This document shows positions 1 through 8,810 of a DNA stretch of 12,502 nucleotides, in pieces. The first letter of the stretch is position 1. Every line of letters starts with the position of its first letter. The notes under the pieces were generated by a model that searched no databases, was not told the DNA's origin, and was given only the letters and a program-made list of their open reading frames with translations. The stretch covers positions 1 through 12,502 of the forward strand of contig JADGJH010001015.1 of assembly GCA_027596945.1 (NCBI GenBank), given 5' to 3'. This stretch comes from Physocladia obscura (lineage: Eukaryota > Chytridiomycota > Chytridiomycetes > Chytridiales > Chytriomycetaceae). The position numbers were made by a program, and so were the translations under genes.

Positions 1-2916
1 CTTCTTACGTTTTAGCTTTATCATAGAGGGCCTGGTGAAATTCTCTCGCAATATCAGGTTTACTTGAAGCTCCGAGGCACCATAGTAAATTTAATTATTT
101 TTTTTCAGATTCCATACTGTGCAGATTTAACAGCATCACCAAGATTTTCTGATAAAAATAACTACCCCTATTTTTGGAGAACTATGGGAGGAGTCGGTTC
201 GTAGTTTATAAGAGATGTACAAAGAATTATAATAGTTTTCAAAAAAAAAAAGAAAGAATTGGCAACAATTTCTCTTTACTTTTGAAAGCATTCAACGTAC
301 ATCAAGTTGCCATAATATTTCAAAAAGATTCAGATCTCGGCATATCCGGTGCATATTTTCTCCAAAAAGAATTATATATAACGTATTTACCATTGATTTC
401 AGTTGCAAGTCAAATTATAGATTCAATGATGAAAAACAATATTATGGTCTCATCAACGAATGGAATCGCATCAAATTTCGATCAGATTTCGATAGATTAC
501 GTTTCTTTTGATATCCTTCGATCAACTGCAAAGCAAGTTTGAATTATTTTCTGTCTTTTTTAAATATTTTTTCTTAAAATTATTTTTTGTAGATATATCT
601 TAGTTATAGGAGATACATATTTCACGCCGAATTTTATGGCGTCAATAAAATTGACAGGCTTTGAATATGTTTATTTGGGGATAAATGATATTATGAACAA
701 ATCAGGTATATATTGTTTTTGGAAATTTTTTCTCTTTTTTTACTTGTTAATTTGAAAAAATAGTTCTCGCGACTTTGAAAAACGGATTCATAAGTATCTC
801 GGTCCAACAATTCAAATATGATGATGCCAATATTACCACAGCAATAAATGCGTTTGCGGAACTGCCTGACCAATATATTCCCAATATGAGTTTCGCATAT
901 GACTGTGCAATGATGATGTTGCTTGGATTAGACAAAGTATTTAAAAAGAAAAAATAATAACAAACAACTTTTTGCAGAAAACCAATTGTTTTGTGTTTTT
1001 TTCCTTTTCTTCAGTTGATTAAATCTCAATCTTCTGATGGAATTGAGTTGCTCACCAAAAGAAAATTGCAGAGTCAGATGAATTTCACGTTGTTTAGCAA
1101 TTTGGGTAAGCCTTTTTAATATTATTATTGTATATATAGTTTTTATTTTTATTTTAGGATATGCCGGATTAACAAGCAATCCGATGGAATTGGATTCAAA
1201 CGGAGATGCAAAACTGTAATTGAAAGAAAGAAAGAAACAAAATGCATTTTTTATTGCTTTAATACGAATTTCAGACCCTTTTTTTTTTATGCCGGTTTTT
1301 TTCAAAACGGAACAGTACAATTTCAAGGTATTTTTCCCCACTAATCATTGCTATTAAAAATTTACAATAAATTCAGAATTTGCAACAATTTCTTCATTAG
1401 ACGAGTCGCAAATAAATTTCACTACAAACTTAAGTTTCTTTGGAGGTCTGGTTTCCCTTTTTTTCCTTTCTTGTACTGACTGATCTCGCGTTTGAAGCCT
1501 CAAACAGGCCACCTCCAGACGGACATATTGCATGGATAGAAGTATACACAGACGCATTAACGAAAATCACAATTGTTTGTTCGTCGGGAATCGGAATACT
1601 TCTCAGCATATATGCTATCCGATACTTATACAACCACAAGTCGAATCCCATGATTCGGGCTTCATCAGTTCCGCATTGTGTATTCGCAATTTTTGGAATC
1701 ATGATGGGATACAGCACTGCAATTTTCTATGCGTTGAATCTTTCTGAAACTACGTGTCGGTTTCGCGAAAGCTTGCTCCTAACTGGTTCAACGATCTTGT
1801 CGATAAATTTGGTGTGCAAAAATGTTGTACTTGCGAGATTATGTGGCAGTAAGGAAAAAATTTTACAACCTCATCGACTTGTGTGGAAATTTCAGCTTGT
1901 TGCAGTTGCAATTTCGTTGATTGTAGCGGTTAGATTTTCATGAGCTCGAGTGACTTTGGAACACTAATCTTTAATAGTGATTTATTTTACAGAGTATGGC
2001 TACAAGTGCAGCAATTTTTGCTAATGTTCACATTGAACAAGTTCTGTTGGCACCAAACAAATATTTCTTTGGCTGCAATATTCAAGCTTCAACCCCATTA
2101 AATCAATCCATAATAACAATTTCAAATTATTTCACTGCCTCAATGTTTATCTTAACGACGTTTACGGTATACCTTTTGCGAAAAGTCAAAAATTCCGACA
2201 CCAACGAGGCCGGCGCGTTGTGCCTCTACATCACAATCAACATTGTTGCAGCAGCGTGTTTCTCAATATTTACTGCGGAAACAGATCCATATGCCGACGT
2301 AAAGCAAAGTATATGCATACTCGTCGAGTTTACGTTATTTCTGGGATTGATAATGGGAACAAAAATCATGCAAGTCTTGAGTGCACAAAACGCAAACTGC
2401 CTTGCTCGAAAAAGAATCAGCAACAACAGCCAATTTGCGCAAAAGCACAGGGACACGGGAAGCAGATTACTGATGCCGTTGATTTCTAGCCGCGAAATCT
2501 TGAGACAGCATGGAAGTTTGATTTTTTCGACTTTTGATCGCCAGAAAAATCAATTGCTTATTGAAAACTGCATTAGTATACTTTTACAAAAGACAATGAG
2601 GACCTGTTACTACAAATTTAATGATGCCTATTTTGCTTCTGAGTTTCTTTCGAAGTGGGATGTCGGAATAGTTGAGATTCATAGATTTGGCAACCAAATA
2701 TGGATTTCGATTTCGAATGAAAGACAAATTTCCTGCGTCAAAATTCTTGATAAAAATAGAATAAGGTTTAAAATGAATGAATACGTTGTGATTGGAAATA
2801 AAAGGAGGGACAAGACTAGCGAAATTTTACTTGATTTTGGAAACTTGGAAACTGCAAAAAGTTTTCATGAAGAAGTCAAGCGATGTTTGCTGGATCTTCA
2901 AGTTTTCCAGAGTTAA
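1..2916 (+). CDS. Class C (GABA-B/metabotropic-like) GPCR, 5' end outside the window
   Basis: Likely a plasma-membrane receptor: an extracellular PBP1-type domain binds a small ligand and a seven-helix domain signals to a G protein. Phase-consistent exons are: up to 57 (start unclear, about 16 or 27), 109-200, 257-532, 593-705, 764-936, 1015-1105, 1158-1215, 1275-1327, 1377-1445, 1498-1928 and 1993-2916 (stop TAA 2914-2916). The PBP1 signs are IPYCADLTASPRFSDK followed by YPYFWRT (exon 109-200), FNVHQVAIIF (exon 257-532), YILVIGDTYF (exon 593-705) and a late LDSNGDAKL. RPPPDG leads into seven hydrophobic segments between about 1560 and 2390. Cys at 1755 (start of TM3) and 2074 (loop 2) are placed like the conserved class C disulfide. 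A cytosolic tail of about 170 residues follows. At least 759 residues are coded from 109 onward. The family call is strong; ligand and G-protein partner cannot be read from the sequence. Confidence 0.85.
533..592 (+). other. Probable GC-AG intron in the GPCR gene
   Basis: The donor is AA|GCAAGT and the acceptor is TTTTTTGTAG at 592. This 60-nt splice joins AA to A, giving Lys, and produces the run STAKYILVIGDTYF, which fits the PBP1 beta-strand expected here. The nearest GT donor, at 537, leaves phase 0, and I found no acceptor that restores the downstream frame from it. The GC donor is therefore the best-supported reading. Confidence 0.7.
2560..2913 (+). other. Possible PH-like domain in the GPCR cytosolic tail
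   Basis: This is the last ~115 residues of the receptor. They alternate short beta-like stretches (VGIVEIHRFG, NQIWISISN, EYVVIGNKRR, SEILLDFGN) and end in an amphipathic helix (ETAKSFHEEVKRCLLDL). That order of strands then a C-terminal helix resembles a PH-like fold. It is fused in frame after TM7 within the single terminal exon (1993-2916). The fold is inferred from pattern only. It could instead be a lineage-specific tail with no PH relationship. Confidence 0.35.
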
Positions 2917-3204
2917 GAATGTTTCTGGAGTTAAAGAGTTCTTTTGGAAATGAATTATTGAAAAAATATTATTTTTCTGATCTTTTATTCTTCTTTAAAA
3001 TTTCCTAAGCATTTCAAGTTCAATCAGTTGTAAATCAAAATGACTTTGGATACATGAATAATAATTTGCACAAGCAACCTGCTTTATGCTTCCAACACTG
3101 CTTTAACTATTGACTACAAACACAATTCCATAGAGAAACATTGGGAATCATACAATCCGATGACAACAGCAATCAATATTACTTTTGCTTCAAAAAAATT
3201 AAAA

Positions 3205-3400
3205 ACAATTATACATTTGCAACACAACGTATACATTTTTAATGTATTGCATACAATTCAAATGTATCAACATAAATTGCAAATGCCTTTATTGAAAATG
3301 CAAGTAACAATTTTATAATTTGATTTACATTATAATCCCTTAAATACATTTTATATTCATTGAAAATGAATAAAAAATATCTAAAATGCATACAATTTAT
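3205..3400. repeat. Cluster of short AT-rich direct repeats
   Basis: GCATACAATT occurs at 3249-3258 and again at 3388-3397. ATTGAAAATG occurs at 3291-3300 and 3359-3368. ATACATTT-type words recur near 3211, 3231 and 3344. The copies are not evenly spaced, so this is not a tandem array. It may be base-composition noise or a decayed repeat. Confidence 0.3.
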
Positions 3401-3650
3401 CATAAGATTAGAAATTTCTTGATGTATTTATTTACCCCTTTAAATCTCTCCATGTTAGAATTTCCGCATTTCCACTTGCTAATTAATGTTGTCTATTCAC
3501 AGCCGTCATCAAATCTGTTTTTGCAATCTCAATTTTCTTTTTTTTCTGCAGAATTTTGGTTACTGTATTGGCAGCTGTGTATAGTATAAAAGTGATGAAT
3601 ACATGTAACTATGAGTAGTGGAATGGGTTCTTTATTCCTTTAATTCTTCT

Positions 3651-3667
3651 TTATTATTATTATTATT
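3651..3667. repeat. TTA trinucleotide microsatellite
   Basis: About five uninterrupted TTA units lie in the non-coding stretch downstream of the GPCR gene. No function is implied. Confidence 0.6.
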
Positions 3668-3721
3668 TGTTGCACTTCCTCTGCTTTTATTTTGTTATAT
3701 TTCATCCTTTGCAACTAAAAT

Positions 3722-3937
3722 ATGGCTCAGTGTTATCACAGCACTATCATATGCCAGGAATCACTGGATTGTGTCAGCCAAGTTCTCAGATTTTCATGGA
3801 AATCTTTGAAAAATAGGATCCTATGGTTAGTAAACAAAATAAAAGGAGAATTTGACATCAGCAAAGTTTTTGAAAAGATGGCAGTTGAATTTTTCAGATG
3901 GTTCAAACAAATGTGCGATCAAAAACTAAAAAATTAA
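3722..3937 (+). CDS. Small hypothetical ORF, 71 codons, weakly supported
   Basis: I do not recognise this protein. The ATG has A at -3 and G at +4. The product would be basic, aromatic-rich and probably helical (for example FEKMAVEFFRWFKQM near its end), with no signal peptide and no motif I can name. It sits alone in AT-rich DNA about 0.8 kb downstream of the GPCR gene. An ORF of this length can arise by chance, so it should be treated as doubtful unless transcript or homology evidence appears. Confidence 0.13.
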   Translation: MAQCYHSTIICQESLDCVSQVLRFSWKSLKNRILWLVNKIKGEFDISKVFEKMAVEFFRWFKQMCDQKLKN

Positions 3938-4706
3938 TTTAATCTTGCTTTGTTTATTTTGAAGGATCTAAGTATTTAACTGAACTTGCAGAATGATGGC
4001 AGAAATATTGAAGGACACAGGCTGCACATATATGAATTGTCTTTGCAGAGGATGAGCGAGACAATTATTTTGCAAAACAAATAAGTGGTGAAAATTCTTG
4101 ATTTTCAAGCAAGAAAACAGTTGTAATATAGAGCAAATATTCTTCATTGTAGACATTGATTGGTTTTTGTTTAAGCCAAACCCAAAATTCCACCAGTAGA
4201 TTTGCAAAACAATTGTTTCAATTGACCATTTTGCATTGACCTGATGCAATTCCTTGCCACTGCATACCCTGTGCAATTCTTATTGATAGAAATTGGTTGA
4301 AAAAAAAATATGATGTATTCAATGATTCACTTGGTATTATTGAGTATTCCTATGTTCATTTATTACAGGAAATTCTTAACTTGATTTAAATCAGTTAAAA
4401 CAGTTTTGGTAAGAAGCAGTTCCTGTGCAACTGCACATACACTAATCATACAAAAGCTCCAAATCTATGAAATTTTATCCAATATTATTTTTAAATACTA
4501 ATGACTCTTGTTAATGATAATGTATTTTATTTTAATTGTTTGTTGCAAGAGCTCAAATTCATATTTGTAATAGTTGAAAAGAGGTGTCACTTGTGAACTA
4601 TGTTCCAAAAGGTGTTTGAATTTTGGGCTTAGAGTGTTGAGGACCCCAGAATAGAAGGAATAATGTTTCGTATATTTTGTAAACAACAGAAAAACAAAGA
4701 TTTTGT

Positions 4707-5266
4707 TTAACCGGGTCCAACTCTTGGAATATCATGGTGTTCACTCAGACTCTCCAAATATTTATTGAGATCTTGTACTCGTTCGGCATGAGATTTTTGC
4801 GCAGTTTTCGCAGCAGCCGCCGCAGCCTATAAATGTAATAACCCACAGATACTCAGTGAGTACGGTATAACATAGGTTCATAAAACAAAAGGTTAATGCT
4901 CACACGTTTCTTTCTCGTCTCTTCAAATCGGCGTTCAGCGTCCGTCATTGCAGGGTTAGCTGTTTCTTCGACTGCAGCTCGCGATACCGGCGGCAGTTCA
5001 CCGCCGTCACCTTGCAGTGCAGATTCGAATTCGGATTCCCCAGCGATTAACTCTGGGGCTTTTTCGACGCTGGCGGCCTTTTTCTTTTTCTTTCTGTTTG
5101 AGAAGGTTAATCAGTATTTATGTGCGTAAAGGCAACTGTTTCTGAATGATTATTCGCGCCGCGCATGACATATTTTCGTACTCCATACTCACTTGGACAC
5201 GCCGGATCCAGACGCGACCCCTTTCAGCTTTAGTCCTCCGCCTGATGAAAAATAGGCGTCTGACAT
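4707..5266 (-). CDS. FAM32A: FAM32A-family spliceosome protein
   Basis: A complete gene of 127 residues in three exons: 5193-5266 (ATG 5264-5266), 4904-5093 and 4707-4826 (stop 4707-4709). Introns are 5094-5192 (GTGAGT...CAG, 99 nt) and 4827-4903 (GTGAGC...TAG, 77 nt), and all phases agree. The N-terminus has the family signature MSDAYF...GGGLKLKGV, followed by a poly-Lys stretch split by intron 1. An acidic, low-complexity centre leads to ERRFEETRKKR, an Ala run, and the signature C-terminus HAERVQDLNKYLESLSEHHD then IPRVGPG. Human FAM32A is a late spliceosome factor that promotes exon ligation, its C-terminus reaching toward the active site. The conserved tail suggests the same role here. 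Human FAM32A is about 112 residues, so the length fits. Family assignment is firm; function is by homology. Confidence 0.93.
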
Positions 5267-5272
5267 TTTGTG

Positions 5273-5401
5273 CTGAAATGAAAGCGACTCCAACTTTTTT
5301 CTGCAAATTATCTTCTTGGCAACTTATAACTTATAGGAGAATACCCTTTCCGTATATGCGGCTTCCATAATTCATCCCTCTTTTAGATGCTTGGTACTTA
5401 C
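5273..5401 (-). other. Possible 5' leader intron of the FAM32A-like gene
   Basis: Minus-strand GTAAGT (5396-5401) pairs with an acceptor CATTTCAG ending at 5273, six bases upstream of the ATG. The intron would be 129 nt and lie wholly in the 5' UTR. An alternative acceptor TTTGCAG lies further upstream on the same strand. Signals are good but no coding frame tests them. Confidence 0.4.
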
Positions 5402-5921
5402 AGCGGTTGCATCTTACTTGTGAGCATCGGTGGGTTTTTTATAAGGAGTCACTAAACGGGTTCTTGCATTCCTATATTGCTTTTGAAAGTTACTTTTTTA
5501 TTCTATGTTTTGGTACATTCTGTATTGGGTTAAGATGCATTAGGTTTTAAATTTAGTATATATTTTTGGAGTATTTGGATTTGTTATTTGTGGGTATTTG
5601 AGGTACATTTAATTGATATTTGATTTAGGATAGTATTTGTTTCAGTTATCTCGAAGTATGTTTTGTAAATTTTTCCAGTTTTTATAAATTTAAGGCAGCC
5701 AATCATATCTCATAATGATTGATATTGAATTAAATTTTGGAGTAGGGATAAGGATGGTTGAAGTTTTAACTTTTTAACTTAGTAATTTTGATTATTTTTA
5801 AAATAATTTTCGCTGGGATTGAATTTTATGATCCATAATTGATTAGCAAATGTGTAATTTTAGTGATTTCATTATTGGTGTCTAGCATGATCTGGGCTGT
5901 TTGACAGTAACAACAACTTAC

Positions 5922-5983
5922 CAGTCGACGACGGTATTAACCAAAAGTTTGAAGTGACTGTTATAACGAGAAAATCGGCCCAT
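5922..5983 (-). CDS. Candidate first exon of an unrecognised gene
   Basis: The ATG is in strong context (GCCATGG). It opens a frame starting MGRFSRYNSHFKLL and ends after 20 codons plus two bases at an excellent donor, TG|GTAAGT (5916-5921). I could not find a convincing second exon downstream on the minus strand (below 5915). The plus strand is also open here from about 5888 to 6013 (ending KKRRQSTS then stop), so strand is uncertain. It may be the start of a real gene, a relic, or chance. Confidence 0.2.
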
Positions 5984-6314
5984 GGCAAAAAAAGAAGGCA
6001 GTCCACAAGTTGATCACAATCACATCTATTTTTCAGCTGAATTTGCAGTACTTTAAGTTAGTGTATTAGATCCCTCGTGTTCTCAACATTTTTTTTTGCA
6101 TAGAATACAATCTACAAGGGATTTGAAAAGGGTGGGAAGCCAATCTTACTGTTCATATATTATAAAATTAATACAGAATTATATTTACCCTGATACTTCT
6201 GATTTTAAGTTTTCCAAAAGCTACATTTGCGGGTTAAGCTGAAATATTGGGCGGAATATAATGTTTAAAACAGTGTCAAGACCTATAGTTGCTTTTCAGT
6301 ATCAAAGAAGTATG

Positions 6315-6480
6315 TGACTTCTACGTTTTGTCACACATCAGAACAACAGACAATAATTCCATTGCTGGCAACCAACTTGTCACCCACTGGTTTTTTACTT
6401 CTACACCACTGCTATCATCGCCACTGTCAATTCCCGACGCACTTGCTACTGATGTCAAGGTGCTGCAAACTCGTTCCCTG
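6315..6480. other. Open, less AT-rich patch, possible exon or relic
   Basis: About 165 bases are free of stops in two plus-strand frames and in one minus-strand frame. The minus reading starts after a TTACAG acceptor near 6481 and contains ASGIDSGDDSSGVEV and NQWVTSWLPAMELL. One plus reading follows a TTTTCAG acceptor near 6300 and contains PLLSSPLSIPDALATDV. Neither resembles a family I know. No full model can be built. Confidence 0.2.
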
Positions 6481-6735
6481 TAACCTTCCAAAAAAAATTA
6501 ACTATTCCCTTTTATACCCTTCCTAAACTGCCGAAGTAACATAACTGCCAAAAATTTTAAATCTGCTATCTTATTCACTTTGAATCGTCAATTGTTTAAC
6601 TACTAAACTTGATTTTACAGCACAAGGAACAGGGTGACCGTGTAAATCCTAACCATCAGAGAAAAAAGTTAATGATGCATTGTAAGTTTATTTTAAACTA
6701 ACTGTCACATACTCCTATTTATTTCTACTTTTTTT

Positions 6736-7284
6736 TCAAATAGGAACAGAATTCCATCCAACAGTAAGGATAACTCTCTCAATTCCTGGTCGCGACCAAA
6801 TACCTCTTCCCACAACCGTTCCTCCAATTTTTTTATAAAAAGCAATTGCCCGCTCATTCATTTCAAACGTTCTACAGCTCATCTTCGCGACTGCCGGATC
6901 CAAAGAATACCATCCCATTAAATCCGCGCCTTTACGAATCAACCGCATTGCAATACCGCGTCCATGAAAATCTGGAAGAACATACAAAGACTTGAGTTCA
7001 AGTGGATATGTTTTCGAAAAGTCTGGATCACGGGTTGATCCGAATACTGCGAGACCAATGATATCTTTTTCGCATTCAGCAACAACTGTGAGGATGCCGC
7101 TTGAGTTCAGTGGACTTGATTCTGGAAGAGAATCTAAAATTGTTTGGTAGCGACTGGCGTTTAGTGTTGTAATGTATTCTTGAGGAACAATATGTCTGTA
7201 CGCGGTGGACCACGTTTCAGTGTAGATTCTGGTGCAGCCTACGGCGTCGGCTTTTGTGGCAAAACGAATCGTAATTTGTGTCAT
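6736..7284 (-). CDS. GNAT-family N-acetyltransferase
   Basis: Transfers acetyl from acetyl-CoA to an amine; the substrate is not predictable. The protein has 182 residues from ATG 7282-7284 and no introns. An in-frame ATG at 7339-7341 would add 19 residues (Lys/Asn/Thr-rich), but the GNAT fold begins right after the inner Met (MTQITIRFATKADA), so I chose that start. Beta-4 and motif A are clear: LKSLYVLPDFHGRGIAMRLI at about residues 98-115, with HGRGIA matching the Q/R-x-x-G-x-G/A pyrophosphate loop (Gln replaced by His). NERAIAFYKKIGG (143-155) is the usual motif B helix and strand. Length is normal for a single-domain GNAT. A decayed inverted copy lies at 7650-8290, so this is the retained member of a duplicated pair. 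Confidence 0.9.
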   Translation of the reverse strand: MTQITIRFATKADAVGCTRIYTETWSTAYRHIVPQEYITTLNASRYQTILDSLPESSPLNSSGILTVVAECEKDIIGLAVFGSTRDPDFSKTYPLELKSLYVLPDFHGRGIAMRLIRKGADLMGWYSLDPAVAKMSCRTFEMNERAIAFYKKIGGTVVGRGIWSRPGIERVILTVGWNSVPI

Positions 7285-7421
7285 TGTAGTCGGTATTTTT
7301 GTATTGTTGGTAGCTTTGTAAACTTTTTTTGATGCATTCAAAGGTATTCATTCGAATTTTTGTAATTTGTTTCTTTCGTTTTTTTTTGTATCACCTTGAT
7401 TTGAATCACTGTTTTCAACAA

Positions 7422-7475
7422 AATAATAATAATAATAATAATAATTAAAATAATGACAATAGTAATAATAATAGT
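7422..7475. repeat. AAT trinucleotide microsatellite, imperfect 3' half
   Basis: About eight AAT units (to ~7446) are followed by an interrupted AAT/AGT-like stretch. It lies in the spacer between the intact GNAT gene and its pseudogene copy, upstream of the GNAT start. Confidence 0.75.
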
Positions 7476-7628
7476 TTATTAACTGTAATTTCTCTTTTTT
7501 CTTGGTTTTTTTATTAGTTTATTTTATTTTTATTTCAGTCACTAGCTTTTGGATTTTTTTCTTCTTCAAATCTGTTATCATTCAATATTCTGGCAGGGTG
7601 TTAAAAATGGTGATCCTAAGCAAAATAC

Positions 7629-7649
7629 AAAAAAAAAAAAAAAAAAAAA
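7629..7649. repeat. Run of 21 A residues at the edge of the GNAT pseudogene
   Basis: An uninterrupted poly-A tract ends exactly where similarity to the GNAT coding sequence begins (GCTTTGCC at 7650). It is at the 5' side of the relic on the plus strand, so it is not the poly-A tail expected of a retrocopy of that orientation. Confidence 0.8.
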
Positions 7650-8290
7650 GCTTTGCCAATCACCGCAAAAATTATTATCCACCTACCAAATTCGACGTTG
7701 CAGTTATGCCAAAAATGTATCTGAAACCTTCCAGAAAATTATTCCAGAACCATATAGCCGCAATAAGCATAAACCAATACAAAAGAGTTCTAAATTCTCT
7801 TCCCGAATCTGAACCAATCAAGTTTTGAAAGGCAAAGACGGCAATTATAGCATAAGGCAATTCTAAATGATTGCAACGCACCTCTTTTTTTTTTGAAACA
7901 TTCTATTGCGAATAAATTCTGAACAAGCCTGTGTTTATCCTTCCGAATTTCATTGCTGAATCAGTCCCTATTTCTACTCGATTTAATTCAAACACGGTCC
8001 TCATCGTCGCTACAATATTCAAAGAGAGACTAGTAGAGGCGTGGTCACGTTCGGATCATCGCAGGAACCAAAATACCAGCCGACATATCCGCTTGAACTA
8101 TTGTCATTATATATCCTTCTTGAGTTTTCACGGACGCGATGTTCCAATGGAGATGATTCGAAAAAAAAGGCGCGGAATTGTTGGGTGGAATTAGCTAGAT
8201 TATTTTATATGTTTGAAATGAATGAGCACGTGATGGTTTTTTACAAAGAGATTGTTGGTAGAAAAATTACTTCGCCGCACAGGTAGACGG
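7650..8290 (+). pseudogene. Decayed inverted copy of the neighbouring GNAT gene
   Basis: Translated fragments in different frames match the intact GNAT in order. INQYKRVLNSLPES (about 7770-7812) matches SRYQTILDSLPES; TYPLELLSLYIL (about 8080-8115) matches TYPLELKSLYVL; FHGRDVPMEMIRKK matches FHGRGIAMRLIRK; FEMNEHVMVFYKEI (about 8215-8255) matches FEMNERAIAFYKKI. A stop at 7826-7828, at least three frame changes, and about 130 unmatched bases near 7825-7955 show it is not translatable as one protein. The frame switches around 8110-8215 break the acetyl-CoA loop region. It runs opposite to the parent, head to head. No start codon is preserved at the left edge. Confidence 0.85.
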
Positions 8291-8810
8291 GATGAGACTC
8301 TGTCACAGCTGAGGAGATTCGATATGTGTGATTATGTGCATATTTTCGCGCTTTTTTTTCCTATGACCTCCTCTCTTTGTAACATGTGAATAAATAAATA
8401 TTGATAACTTTTCTTGTCTGAAACTTTTTTAGGGTCAAAAAATCTTGTTCCTGTGACCAGCGCATGATCTCCGAATATTTTGAGGATAATAACTTACTAT
8501 TCGACATTTTGAAAAACTCGATGCGAATTTAACTACTTTTTCCTTATTTTTCACATTGTAACTGACGCTATTTTGAAACGGTCGACTTTTTGAAACTTAA
8601 TAATAGGGTTTCATCACTTGATCTTTTTAAAATCATCGTGAAGATATTGGTAAAAATCTGCTGGTGCTATATTCTGTTTCGATATCAAGGCTACTCCGAT
8701 TTACAATTCTCTTAAAAGTCTTCAGATTCCGATAAAGCACTGTGTGCAAAATAAATTGGGTAAGCCGAACAAACAGACCAAAAAATTCGGAACAAAAGTT
8801 TTCCAAAGGA
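8291..8810. other. Intergenic region upstream of the GH16 gene
   Basis: AT-rich with stops in all frames. It must hold the GH16 promoter, but I see no distinctive TATA or repeated operator. The GH16 reading frame is open back to 8742, without any ATG before 8811. Confidence 0.5.

Larger units (their letters stand above)
2917..4706. other. AT-rich intergenic region without a convincing gene
   Basis: About 1.8 kb with many stops in all frames and long A/T runs. I see no conserved motif or splice-linked exon chain. It holds a TTA microsatellite near 3651-3667, a cluster of short AT-rich repeated words at 3205-3400, and a short inverted repeat TGTGCAACTGCACA at 4424-4437. The only small ORF with a reasonable start context is at 3722-3937, listed separately. 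Confidence 0.6.
5402..6735. other. AT-rich region with two weak exon candidates
   Basis: Most of this 1.3 kb has frequent stops. The plus strand of 5460-5700 is T/G-biased. Two patches stand out by lower AT content and open frames, 5888-6013 and 6315-6480. They are listed separately. I could not join them into a gene model on either strand. Confidence 0.5.

Noticed and set aside
85..108. A 24-nt intron GTAAAT...TTTTTTTCAG in the GPCR gene
   Set aside because: The sites look good, but other introns here are 49-78 nt. Using the donor at 58 with the same acceptor gives a 51-nt intron, keeps phase 0, and yields LSQYQ-IPYCADL, which aligns better with the PBP1 pattern.
3968..4276. 102-codon minus-strand ORF
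   Set aside because: Composition matches the AT-rich background. I recognise no motif and no plausible signal or fold.
4424..4437. Inverted repeat TGTGCAACTGCACA as a regulatory site or element end
   Set aside because: It is a single short palindrome, with no paired copy, target-site duplication or nearby transposase.
7285..7341. 19-residue N-terminal extension of the GNAT protein
   Set aside because: The GNAT fold starts at the inner Met. The extension is Lys/Asn/Thr-rich with no motif. It remains possible as an alternative start.
7629..7649. Poly-A run as evidence that the GNAT relic is a retrocopy
   Set aside because: It lies at the 5' side of the relic in its reading direction, and the parent gene is intronless, so intron loss cannot be tested.
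8742..8810. Upstream extension of the GH16 reading frame
   Set aside because: There is no ATG before 8811, and the extension would place a hydrophilic stretch in front of a clear signal peptide.
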